Positions 27,701 through 34,509 of a DNA stretch of 64,000 nt are shown in pieces (position 1 is the first letter of the stretch; each line of letters begins with the position of its first letter). The notes under the pieces are model-generated. The model made no database searches, had not been told where the DNA came from, and saw only the letters and a list, made by a program, of their open reading frames with translations. The stretch comes from Latrodectus hesperus (taxonomy: Eukaryota; Arthropoda; Arachnida; Araneae; Theridiidae). A program made the translations under genes and the position numbers. The stretch lies in assembly GCA_037975125.1 (NCBI GenBank), contig CM075853.1, forward strand, positions 50,722,458 to 50,786,457, read 5' to 3'.

Positions 27701-30700
27701 AAAAAAAATTCAAGAATTAGGTAACAAAGATGCTAAAAAATCCTTAAACATGTGTGCATATGTTGGCTTTCTCTACAAAAAAGCCTTCAAAGGCTGCTTG
27801 ATTAATATAATCCCTTTTCAAAATATTTTCTCGCTGTAGTTAAAGTGGAAAAGTCCAGATTCTGAAAATATAGCATCATTTAACATTCTAAAAACTTAAA
27901 TTAAAAATTCTGATGTGGATGTATCAAACAAAATTTGAAACGAAAAAAATGTAAAATGGAGTGAATAAAATTCCAAGAAATCTTTTGATAACAAGATTAA
28001 ATTCTCAAATTGGAATTATAGAAGATGAACTTCTCATGTTCTTATTATCTATAAATAACTCTTAGTCTTTTAGCTTCACCGTGTAAAGATATTCAAAAGG
28101 TATATTTTGTTAGTCTAGTCATGTACAAATTCGTGAACTTAAAAAAAGTGTTACGTGTAACCTGCTGAAAAAATTTAATTTGTTAAGGGATCTATAATTA
28201 AAAATATACTTTTATTTGAAGTGGATTATCATTTTTGTAGTAACCAAAATGAACCTTGTGATTTTGTTCATTATCTGAAGAAAAAGGTTTTTCCTGATGT
28301 TCAGTAATATTTCAAAACCTCATATGATTAATTTAAGCAAATTTCCTTAAAACAAGATCTTTTTTGCATCCTGATGTGGATAAGCTGGATGATGCCAAAT
28401 TTTCAATGTGTCTTATTTCATTCATATGTTCTCTTTTTTGCTGTCAATCAAAAATGGTATATCTAAAGATGTGGAATCAATTTTCTAATTACAAATTGAA
28501 AATTTGTCTAAGTTAACTGATAATGAAAAAATTGATTCTCTAGTTTTAAATTAATCAAATCACGAAGATGGATGATAATAATAAATATGCCCGAATAGCT
28601 AAAATTTTGTTGTTTTTGTTTGTGATACTTGATAGAAATGTAAAATATTTTTTTTAGTTTAGTTAGGCAAGAATTTTTTTAGTTTAGTTAAAAAGAATTA
28701 AAATGAATTCAGAAATTCAATATTTAATAATAACTTAGAAAACTTGCCTATTAAGAAATCTTTGAATGATAGGTTTTGTAATGAGCAAGAGTTCAATAAG
28801 AGTTGTTAGAGAGAGAGAGAAATAAATGTATTTAATTAAAAAAAAATTTATTTCACAAATTGTGAATATATTTTGAATTGTTAACTTTTTATTTGTTTTA
28901 GCTGCTACTATAAATATCTAACTTAAATCTGTTCAGTTAACTTACTTTTATGATGAAATGATTGAATAACTTTCTATAGATTGCAATTTAGTTTCATTGT
29001 GATATGCAAAATGTTTTCTTATAAATGATATCTCTATAACATTCAGAAAGGGTAGAGGATGGTTTTTATGAATGCCTTTTAGATTTTTGAATTTAGTGTA
29101 ACTAAAGATTTATTTCTAATAATAAATTTAATAAATTATTAGTTGAATAAAATTTTTAGATTCCACATTTTTAATCAATTGTAAATGTAAAATTAATTTA
29201 AGTAAAGTAATTAAATAAAAGAAAATTGAATCATGAAAACAAATATTTGGTAGGCATGTGTAGTATTAATGTCAAAAAGTATTACTGAAATACTTATGCA
29301 AAAGTTTCATGTGTATTAAGGTTTTTTAATTTTTATTTTAAAATATATTACAACAGAGTTAAATTATTTATATTTGTTATGTATATTTACAACAATGGTT
29401 TGTAATCTTAGAATGAAATACATTTCATAATTAAATCAAAATACATTGTAATTTCTAAATTATTTTTAAATTTATGTGAATTTATAGAAATTAAATTCAA
29501 ATAAAAATTTTTGTTTGTTTACTTACATTTATGTATTTAATATAAGTAATAAATGACTTGCTTTCACATCTTAGTTTATGACTGAAAGTATAATTTTATA
29601 TTTCTTAAACTTTCTAAAAAAACCTATTGGGAAAAATTCAGCTGTTTGAATTTAACCTTGTGAAAAATATTCATATTGTTTGCAATAGGAAATAGTAAAA
29701 CTCTTATTGCTTGACATTTACTGCAAAGTAGCATACTAATATAGTGTTTTTTTTTTGTATGATGAGAATCAGTTCAAGGTTATCAAACCTATGCAGTAGC
29801 TGAAAAATGTAAAAGTAAAGATTGGGTTTCAAAGAGGTGAAAGATGTTTCATAATAAATGATGATATGATTTTAAATTTACTGCATTCATTATAAATTTC
29901 GTCAAAAGAAAAGGGCAACAAAAACATATGATAAGTTGTTTTCTTTGGAAGTTATAACTAAATGCTAATACAAATTTTGATCTTTCACAGATTATGATTT
30001 TTATGTTAGGTATTGAAAAGGTTGCAGAGTTCATGCCTTTTCCTGTGATAACAGAAGAATAGGCATTTGGATTTGCAAACACTACTTAGTGAAGCAACAA
30101 GTAGGAAGGTTTATTTTTAATTTCTTAAAACTAAGTGGAAGAAATTTTGAGGTCAAAATTAAGGATATTGCATATATTGAACCATAGAAATAAGGATGAT
30201 TGTACTCTGAAGTTCTTGATAAGTCTACTAAACAAGCAAAGCAGACCATTTTCTTTAAAAAATTATGATTGGACTTGAAAATAGATACTGTAGATTATTT
30301 GAAATACAAAGAACATGGATTGAATCATGGTATTGCAGTTCTATTTTGAAATGAATTATTTAGTGCCAAAAGTTTGCCAGGATTTATATTGTATAATATA
30401 AAACATGTACTGCATTACAAACTGCTGGAGCCAGGTGTAAATGCGAGGAACTGAATGCTATAAGCAATATTTACATTGGCTGAAGCAAGAAATTAGCTGG
30501 AAATGTCTATTTATTGGCAAAGATTATCTGCTCTTATTACACAAAGCATCATGTTGAAAACTTGTTCTAAGAGACATTAAAAACACTTAATTTGGGAAAA
30601 CCTGGAATATATAGTTTCGACATAATCTAACTGCCTATTTCTATTGATTTACAATGCTTTGTCTGCTGTATATTTCTAAACAATTAATAAAGTCTGAAGC

Positions 30701-30838
30701 TGGGTTAATTCTTTCATAGGATAAAAAACAGATCTTTTTTCACTTGATGGAAAAATCGATCATTTTTCAGCAACCTGATTGGTATAAAAGGTGTTAGGTT
30801 ATGATGTAAAATATTTTGATAAACAAGGATATTATTTT

Positions 30839-30902
<64 letters not shown>

Positions 30903-31626
30903 TTATTTATTTATTTATTTCTGCTTTAAAATGTTTTATTGTCCGCAGTAAATATTTGTATAAACCATTACAAAAGTTGCATTTTTATGGAAATTAAATT
31001 TTAATTGTAAATATGAAATCTGAATAAGCAAAAAGTAATCAATGTATAGGTGTTATAGTTTGTTTTGTATTTGATTGAAATAACAATCCAAGTAAGAATT
31101 CAGTTTAGCATGTGAATAAGAAGACTTGGAATTTTTACTTATTTGTTGTACTGAACGATTATATTTTAAATTATTTTTATAGCTAATAAATATTCTCTAC
31201 ATATTTATTATTTAATTATAGAAATATGAATTTGCTTAATTTAAATTTGTATTATATTATAGGTGTGCACCGAAATCAGTAATGCAGGATTTATATGTGA
31301 AATGGATGTAGATCAGGGTGACACTATGAATAAGAAAATTCGAAATGCTCAGATTGCTCAATATAATTTTATTTTTGGTAAGTTGACTAATACACAATTA
31401 TTTCGAAAAATTTACAAATACATTTTTATATATTTTTTATAAATTTTTGATTTGATAATTTTATTATTACTTTTAAGTTGTTGGTGAGCGGGAGAAGACT
31501 TCTAATACTGTCAATGTACGCACAAGGGATAATATTGTACATGGTGAATTCAGTATTGCTGATGTCATTGCAAGATTCAAGAATTTGAAAGAAAATAAGA
31601 TTGCTGATTCTGAAGCTTCTTTCTAA
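2421..31626 (+). CDS. TARS1: Threonyl-tRNA synthetase, cytosolic (multi-exon gene)
   Basis: Charges tRNA-Thr with threonine using ATP in the cytosol and edits Ser-tRNA-Thr. Exons read on the sequence: 2421-2477, 2871-2906 (both tentative), 10042-10223, 10708-10823, 13482-13729, 13809-13873, 14858-14936, 15241-15387, 15501-15599, 15700-15795, 20691-20761, 21155-21317, 21946-22083, 23749-23826, 24551-24651, 24757-24858, 26330-26402, 31263-31377, 31478-31626. All junctions from exon 3 on keep frame with GT-AG borders, giving a model of about 704 residues, close to animal cytosolic enzymes (about 720). TGS domain about 65-127; editing motif HSSAH (His137, His141) with Cys243 and His247; zinc ligands expected at Cys395 (NCPGH), His446 (DDAHIF) and His571 (HRAILGS), spaced 51 and 125 as in the bacterial enzyme; anticodon-binding domain from about 603. 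No frame breaks. Family assignment is very secure; the first two exons are inferred. Confidence 0.96.
2871..2906 (+). CDS. TARS1: ThrRS exon 2 (36-nt micro-exon, tentative)
   Basis: A pyrimidine-rich acceptor (TTCATTTTAG) precedes and a good donor (GAG|GTAAGA) follows 36 nt that read [12 protein letters not shown] in phase 0. Joining to exon 3 gives ...SE-LKPWP, matching the polar, lysine-rich run before the NPWP motif in animal ThrRS. The exon is too short for composition tests, so support rests on splice sites, phase and this junction. Confidence 0.55.
2907..6044. other. ThrRS intron 2, left part
   Basis: AT-rich intronic DNA. On the minus strand at about 5770-6035 there is a stop-broken stretch with an apparent polar protein (such as [20 protein letters not shown]) that I cannot place; it may be a decayed transposon frame. 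Confidence 0.4.
6045..6220 (+). mobile_element. tRNA-derived SINE, old copy
   Basis: Starts GAGCTGGCAGCTGAATGG, has an A-box-like TGGTTAGCTCT and a B-box region decayed to TATGAATCC, and ends in CAACAAACAAACCAA. It aligns end to end with the younger copy at 37005-37162 in the opposite orientation, with most CpG sites lost. Confidence 0.8.
6741..6932 (-). pseudogene. Possible retrotransposon C-terminal zinc-finger fragment
   Basis: A 63-codon frame includes [14 protein letters not shown], resembling the C-x2-C-GR-x-CxSR-x-GL finger found at the end of some arthropod LINE reverse transcriptases. No reverse transcriptase is seen next to it. The assignment is weak. Confidence 0.22.
7200..8455 (-). 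mobile_element. Decayed mariner element
   Basis: Minus-strand fragments match the mariner order. Near 8260 is an N-terminal [16 protein letters not shown] like the KFCFKLGKT-TETYE helix-turn-helix, and near 7500 [10 protein letters not shown], corresponding to the HDNARPHTA catalytic block. Next comes [20 protein letters not shown], then LTLKGKEI and a C-terminal region ending near YFEG at about 7225. Many frame breaks and stops. Ends approximate; no clean terminal repeats found. It lies in ThrRS intron 2. Confidence 0.8.
8456..10041. other. ThrRS intron 2, right part
   Basis: AT-rich intronic sequence. Apart from the SINE fragment at 9465-9580 I see no gene or recognisable element. Confidence 0.4.
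9465..9580 (+). mobile_element. tRNA-derived SINE, decayed partial copy
   Basis: AACAGCCAGTTAGC and TAAGTTTGAGTCCTGCAGCA correspond to the A-box side and B-box side of the SINE at 37005-37162. The 3' part is too diverged to follow. Confidence 0.5.
10042..10223 (+). CDS. TARS1: ThrRS exon 3 (LKPWP motif, start of TGS domain)
   Basis: Encodes model residues 32-92, starting [20 protein letters not shown] and running into the TGS beta-grasp segment [16 protein letters not shown]. Acceptor TTTTTTTCAG, donor AAG|GTAAGTG. It ends with two bases of a serine codon completed by exon 4. Confidence 0.95.
10708..10823 (+). CDS. TARS1: ThrRS exon 4 (end of TGS domain)
   Basis: Encodes residues 92-131 with the family-typical [16 protein letters not shown] and [10 protein letters not shown]. 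Borders TATTTTAG and AAG|GTATAT. Leaves one base (G) for the next exon. Confidence 0.95.
11160..11330 (+). mobile_element. tRNA-derived SINE copy
   Basis: Begins AACCAGCTGAATGGTTAGCT, B-box GGGTTCAAATCTCACC, tail AACAAATCAACAAAT. Same family and order as 37005-37162. Located in ThrRS intron 4. Confidence 0.8.
11331..13481. other. ThrRS intron 4, remainder
   Basis: AT-rich intronic DNA with no credible coding sequence. Contains a 28-bp near-perfect palindrome at 12726-12753. Confidence 0.4.
13482..13729 (+). CDS. TARS1: ThrRS exon 5 (editing-domain HSSAH motif)
   Basis: Largest exon, residues 131-213. It carries [20 protein letters not shown], whose two histidines are the post-transfer editing site residues, then [14 protein letters not shown]. 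Borders TCTGTTAG and AAG|GTATGT; ends in phase 0. Confidence 0.97.
13809..13873 (+). CDS. TARS1: ThrRS exon 6
   Basis: Short exon, residues 214-235, [19 protein letters not shown] then IYR, continuous with exon 5 (..LEMFK). It follows a 79-bp intron. Donor TAG|GTAGAT; the final arginine codon is split. Confidence 0.95.
13874..14857. other. ThrRS intron 6
   Basis: AT-rich intronic sequence; nothing recognisable. Confidence 0.4.
14858..14936 (+). CDS. TARS1: ThrRS exon 7 ([10 protein letters not shown] motif)
   Basis: Residues 235-261, [19 protein letters not shown]. The Cys243-x3-His247 pair belongs to the editing pocket. Acceptor TTTTTTAG, donor AAA|GTAAAT. Confidence 0.96.
15241..15387 (+). 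CDS. TARS1: ThrRS exon 8
   Basis: Residues 262-310, starting [20 protein letters not shown] and ending RDHRKIGR, the linker from editing domain to catalytic core. Phase 0 at both ends; borders TGCTATAG and CGG|GTATGT. Confidence 0.97.
15501..15599 (+). CDS. TARS1: ThrRS exon 9 (class II motif 1 region)
   Basis: Residues 311-343, [17 protein letters not shown] then [15 protein letters not shown]. The PGS-FF-PKG run is the start of the class II catalytic domain. Phase 0 at both ends. Confidence 0.97.
15700..15795 (+). CDS. TARS1: ThrRS exon 10
   Basis: Residues 344-375, [20 protein letters not shown] then [12 protein letters not shown]. Motif 1 region, with the conserved TSGHW. It is followed by a 4.9-kb intron that holds the Tc1-like element. 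Confidence 0.97.
15796..18536. other. ThrRS intron 10, left part
   Basis: AT-rich intronic DNA with only short unconvincing frames (for example 17130-17312). No element recognised before the Tc1-like insertion. Confidence 0.4.
18539..19960 (-). mobile_element. Tc1-like DNA transposon with matching terminal repeats
   Basis: About 1.42 kb, GC-richer than its surroundings. Ends match as inverted repeats of about 30 bp (left CTGATGGAAAAAAAATCCCA, then ACACCAAGAA; right is the complement with one A fewer), and TA dinucleotides flank both ends as expected for Tc1/mariner insertion. It sits in ThrRS intron 10 in antisense orientation. Many CpG-to-TpG changes suggest an old but not ancient copy. Confidence 0.92.
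18702..19602 (-). pseudogene. Tc1-like transposase, broken
   Basis: Read from 19602 down: a helix-turn-helix part ([12 protein letters not shown], frame-shifted pieces), [20 protein letters not shown], then the catalytic core [14 protein letters not shown] (first Asp), [17 protein letters not shown] (second Asp), [18 protein letters not shown] (Glu), and a C-terminal end [22 protein letters not shown] follows QQDNA where CGA (Arg) is expected. Between the second Asp and the Glu I count 32 residues rather than the 34 of Tc1. Confidence 0.9.
19963..20591. other. ThrRS intron 10, right part
   Basis: AT-rich intronic sequence without recognised features, leading into a (TA)n tract. Confidence 0.4.
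20592..20679. repeat. (TA)n microsatellite next to ThrRS exon 11 acceptor
   Basis: About 88 bp of TA repeats with one TTTA interruption, ending 11 bp before the exon 11 splice junction. Branch point and upstream polypyrimidine region must lie within or beyond it. Confidence 0.95.
20691..20761 (+). CDS. TARS1: ThrRS exon 11 (NCPGH zinc ligand)
   Basis: Residues 376-399, [20 protein letters not shown] then PGHC. Cys395 is the first expected zinc ligand used to recognise threonine. Its acceptor TTTGCTTTTTCAG lies directly after a long (TA)n tract. Confidence 0.97.
21155..21317 (+). CDS. TARS1: ThrRS exon 12 (motif 2)
   Basis: Residues 399-453, including [20 protein letters not shown] and the motif 2 loop [15 protein letters not shown]. 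His446 is the second expected zinc ligand; Arg436 to Arg439 lie in the ATP-binding loop. Donor CAG|GTATCA. Confidence 0.98.
21318..21945. other. ThrRS intron 12
   Basis: AT-rich intronic DNA; nothing recognisable. Confidence 0.4.
21946..22083 (+). CDS. TARS1: ThrRS exon 13
   Basis: Residues 454-499, [20 protein letters not shown] through [20 protein letters not shown], the helical insert of the catalytic domain. Phase 0 at both ends. Confidence 0.97.
22084..23748. other. ThrRS intron 13
   Basis: AT-rich intronic DNA with a long TA tract at 23513-23607; no other feature seen. Confidence 0.4.
23513..23607. repeat. (TA)n microsatellite
   Basis: About 95 bp of nearly pure TA with one TG interruption, in ThrRS intron 13. 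Confidence 0.95.
23749..23826 (+). CDS. TARS1: ThrRS exon 14
   Basis: Residues 500-525, [20 protein letters not shown] then [15 protein letters not shown] is a conserved active-site strand and turn. Phase 0. Confidence 0.97.
23827..24550. other. ThrRS intron 14
   Basis: AT-rich intronic sequence; nothing recognisable. Confidence 0.4.
24551..24651 (+). CDS. TARS1: ThrRS exon 15
   Basis: Residues 526-559, ending in the conserved [20 protein letters not shown]. The final serine codon is split across a 105-bp intron made largely of (AT)n. Confidence 0.97.
24689..24718. repeat. (AT)n microsatellite inside a 105-bp intron
   Basis: About 30 bp of AT repeat followed by ATAATATATAATG, occupying most of ThrRS intron 15 (24652-24756). 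Confidence 0.9.
24757..24858 (+). CDS. TARS1: ThrRS exon 16 (motif 3)
   Basis: Residues 559-593 with [20 protein letters not shown]. His571 is the third expected zinc ligand and GSVER holds the motif 3 arginine that contacts ATP. Donor ATG|GTGTGT. Confidence 0.98.
24859..26329. other. ThrRS intron 16
   Basis: AT-rich. A short stretch recurs within it: GTGGTTCATAAACTCTATTC (25079-25098) and the related GTGGTTCATAAGCTTAATCG (25631-25650), suggesting an old internal duplication of about 550 bp spacing. No gene seen. Confidence 0.4.
26330..26402 (+). CDS. TARS1: ThrRS exon 17 (start of anticodon-binding domain)
   Basis: Residues 593-617, [20 protein letters not shown] then EYAHK. WLSP-Q leads from the catalytic core into the anticodon-binding fold. 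Acceptor AACTTCCAG. Confidence 0.97.
27180..28560 (+). pseudogene. Degenerate hAT-like / DUF4371-type transposase fossil
   Basis: Frame-broken pieces: an [20 protein letters not shown] part, [13 protein letters not shown] followed by [20 protein letters not shown], then SDNAN, and later [12 protein letters not shown] text. The order resembles the SDASN-K-YP-V-Y and DNA-VNFG segments of DUF4371/hAT-type proteins common in arthropod genomes. Many stops and frame shifts; no terminal repeats found. Located in ThrRS intron 17. Confidence 0.4.
28561..31262. other. ThrRS intron 17, right part
   Basis: AT-rich. The part at about 29760-30760 is slightly less AT-biased and may be old mobile DNA, but I recognise no frame. 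Contains the 30841-30921 microsatellite. Confidence 0.35.
30841..30921. repeat. Compound (AT)n(TTTA)n microsatellite
   Basis: About 57 bp of AT repeats followed by about six TTTA units. Confidence 0.95.
31263..31377 (+). CDS. TARS1: ThrRS exon 18
   Basis: Residues 618-656, with [20 protein letters not shown], the conserved anticodon-binding segment. It follows a 4.9-kb intron that holds a degenerate hAT-like fossil. Confidence 0.97.
31478..31626 (+). CDS. TARS1: ThrRS terminal exon with stop
   Basis: Residues 656-704 and [22 protein letters not shown] through a lysine-rich tail ending DSEASF. The acceptor TACTTTTAAG is weak in pyrimidines but is the only one in phase. Confidence 0.96.
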
Positions 31627-31679
31627 AATAACTATTTTGTTATAGATTACAAAATATTCCATCTAGGATATTATTTAAG

Positions 31680-31685
31680 AATAAA
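31680..31685 (+). promoter_or_regulatory. Likely poly(A) signal of ThrRS
   Basis: AATAAA 54 bp after the stop codon, followed by a T-rich run (31690-31700). It is the nearest canonical hexamer on this strand. In such AT-rich DNA the hexamer alone is weak evidence. Confidence 0.45.
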
Positions 31686-32499
31686 AACTTTTTTTTATTT
31701 ATTTGCATTGGATATTAAGCTTATACATTCTGTGGGATACCAAGCATCAGTATGTTTATTATCTAATTTAATTTTAAATAAATATATATACATCGTGATT
31801 TGATTATTTATTATATTTGAAAATTTGTCACTGGCATTTTAAATTTTGAATATTTTTATTCCTATTCTTTTGATGAAAATTATCCCAAATCATCAAAATA
31901 GTTTATTTTTAAATTTAAGACAGTTTATAAATCTGAACAATTTATCAATTATTCAACCTGTTACAATTAGAAAAATAAATTAAGTTATTGCAAGAATCTT
32001 GTAAAATTAAAATTTTGCTGAATAGTATGCCTTTGCAACTGGTATTATTGTTGTAATGAAAGTTATAATATTTTATTTGATTGATGAAGAATTATTAATA
32101 TATTACATCAATTATTGCTTTATAAAAATTTACTGGTTAAGTGTCTCAGAATAACCTAGTTTTCTGACCTGAAAAAACCCATTATTTTTTTCAGTAATAT
32201 TGTAGTCTTATTGTGTGTAGAAAACTTGTAAATAGAGCTTTAGAGAGAAATTTATAGGGGAAATGAATGAAAACAAAATTTTTACAATTTGCATAGGCTT
32301 GTTCAAAACATTGTTTTGCACCATTAAATATCAGATATAGAAGAGTATGTCTCAGATATAGAAGAGCTAAAATCAAATCGAATAAGGTGTTGAACATTTT
32401 AAAAACTCTCTTTTGTTTTGTAATTATTAAATATTGAAGTTGAGACATCCATTCATCAATATTCTAATGCATATCTTATTGGGGTCATGTTGGGAGAAG

Positions 32500-33130
32500 A
32501 GGAAATGTATGCTCTGCATTGGATAAACTTTAAGAAAAAAGAGAAAGAAAAACTTTATTTTTTTAATGCAATTTTGGAATGTAGAAATATAGAGGGACAT
32601 TTCAATACAGTAGCTGTAAAGAGCTTCAAAATATAATCAAGATTTTGCATAACAAGAGAATCAGTTAAAACTTCTTTCATTAGTTAGGTATCTAAATTTT
32701 GTTGAATTTACCTTTCTTAGGTTTCAGTAAGTCTGTCTAGGTTTCCAGTAAGGAGGCTTATATCTTGATTCCAAAACATAGAATTTTATGTTCAACACCA
32801 TCCTGGACTATCAATTAGTTTATGTTGGAATTTATCTGACAAAGCTGACTGTGCCAAAAGTAAATCAGGATGAGAGACACTTTCACTGAAGGACAAGAAT
32901 GTTGGAGAATTTTTATTTTCAATAAAATTGATAGTATTTGAGTCAGTTAAAATTCACAGCAACACTACCAGTACAAGCCAAATAACTGCAGTATGTTGAC
33001 AGTGTATTAAAATCTCAAAGTGATTTGCTATCCCAACTAAGCAGAATACTATCAAAGTCAGGCTTATTTGGAATATCCTGAGTTGTCTCTCGTTTCCAAG
33101 TATGCGTTTGTATAAATTCTAATTTATCAT
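32500..33130 (-). pseudogene. Possible non-LTR retrotransposon endonuclease fragment
   Basis: Minus-strand frame pieces include SPTFLSFSESVSHPDLLLAQ followed by LSDKFQHKLIDSPGW, resembling the PTF-S-x-HPDLL...D-GSDH end of the LINE apurinic endonuclease domain. The essential SDH is not intact, and several stops interrupt the frame. No reverse transcriptase block found nearby. Confidence 0.4.
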
Positions 33131-33527
33131 CAGTTGGCGAGAGGCTATTTTGCCTTTAACTAAAATTTAACAAAAATAGTTCCAAAAGCAATTTTTCTTG
33201 AGCACTTTAATACAAATTTCTAGTATCCATTTAAGTTAAAATATTCTTCTTTATCTGTGGCACACTCTTAACAATACCCGTTACATATAAAATTTGGAAT
33301 AATGAGTCTTCAATTCAATGAATTTGTCGTTTGTTAAACCAGCAGCATTCCAAAAAGAAATCTTAAAAGCTGTTTTTATCATAGTCTTGGAAAAGATTTT
33401 AATTGTAACTCGAATTACTTGTAATACCAAAAATATACAAAAATTTATACTTATCAATTCTTCAACTTCATTTTATCATAGAAAGCTAATTATAAAGCTA
33501 TAAATTATCAGCTGTTTAATTTAAACA

Positions 33528-33855
33528 GGGGCACCATGTGAAGGTGACTGATATCAACTCCCTCCCTATTTATGTATTGATTTGGAAGGCTCAAGTGATT
33601 CTCAGAGGATCTCATATACTTCTATTGAAATTTGTGAGCTAAGGGCTACAGTGTCCACATCTGTTTTTCTGGCTGAGGACCCTGGAGTGTGAAGCATATT
33701 TCCTGGTTAGTTGGTCAACCTAACATGAAACCCTCAATGTTAAGTTTCCAAACATGCTTGGTATTCAATTTATCAACCCACTGAATGGAAAAAAAAGCTG
33801 AGTCGACATTGCCGAACTTGAGGATCTATACCTTGGGAGCACGAAGTGCTACCCC
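33528..33855 (-). mobile_element. SINE-like repeat with a widely shared central motif
   Basis: On the minus strand it starts GGGGTAGCACTTCGTGCTCC, then a B-box-like AAGTTCGGCAATG, GTCGACTCAGC and GGGTTGATAAATTGAATACC. From memory, similar GTCGACTCAGC...GGTCGATAAA...GTACC sequence occurs in SINEs of several invertebrate groups. The body continues about 230 bp further. No target duplication seen. Confidence 0.5.
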
Positions 33856-34174
33856 TATTAACAGTTATATTACCCTTAAAATCTTTAAATTCTAATTAAA
33901 TTTATATGTAAGCCAATTATTAAAGAAAATCTGCTCTCAGTTATTGAAACAACCTGATAAATAGATTGAAAACTTGTTTAAAAAGAAAAAAAAATAGAGT
34001 ATTAAATTTTTTTGTTAAAAGATATTTTTCTTTTAAAATTGAGTTTTCTTATAAGCAAGAAGTAAATGTATCATATTTATTATTAACAATGAAATTAAAT
34101 GAAGTAATTTCAAATACATATACAAACAATAAAGAAAATTTTTTTCAGTAATTTATTTTTTAAATATCTACCCT

Positions 34175-34180
34175 TTTATT
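34175..34180 (-). promoter_or_regulatory. Possible poly(A) signal of NCKX
   Basis: AATAAA on the minus strand only a few bases after the stop; a second one lies at 34152-34157. The second gives a more realistic 3' UTR. Weak evidence in AT-rich DNA. Confidence 0.3.
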
Positions 34181-34183
34181 TTG

Positions 34184-34509
34184 TTATTTATGTTCACAAG
34201 TGGGAACATTTATTTTACCAAATACGTTTAGTTCATACATACAGGACAATACTAAAAATACAACATATATTATGAGAAAAACCAAGCCAACAGTTCTATT
34301 AAATTTCCAGTGTGATGCTTGAAAAACTAACACAAAGGCTACGAGTGTAAATAAAAGTGTTGCAGTCGTATATGTGAGTGCTGAGCTGTACACTATTAAA
34401 TATTTTCCTTCAGATATCAAGGTTTTGATTAACCATGGAGCCCCAAGGCAAAATGAGATGTCAAACGTGTTGCTTCCCACAAGATTGCTGATTGACATAT
34501 TACCATAAC
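34184..34509 (-). CDS. NCKX terminal exon (alpha-2 second half, stop)
   Basis: Residues 420-527 and TAA. YGNMSISNLVGSNTFDIS has Asp436, the residue tied to K+ dependence in vertebrate NCKX2. Three further hydrophobic segments follow, then a short tail ending CEHK. Confidence 0.97.

Larger units (their letters stand above)
31627..34183. other. Spacer between the convergent genes
   Basis: About 2.6 kb between the ThrRS and NCKX stop codons. It includes both 3' UTRs, a possible LINE endonuclease remnant (32500-33130) and a SINE-like repeat (33528-33855). No independent gene recognised. Confidence 0.5.

Noticed and set aside
30791..30997. Frames made of repeated Tyr-Ile across TA tracts (also 53921-54103)
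   Set aside because: Translations of microsatellites, not genes.
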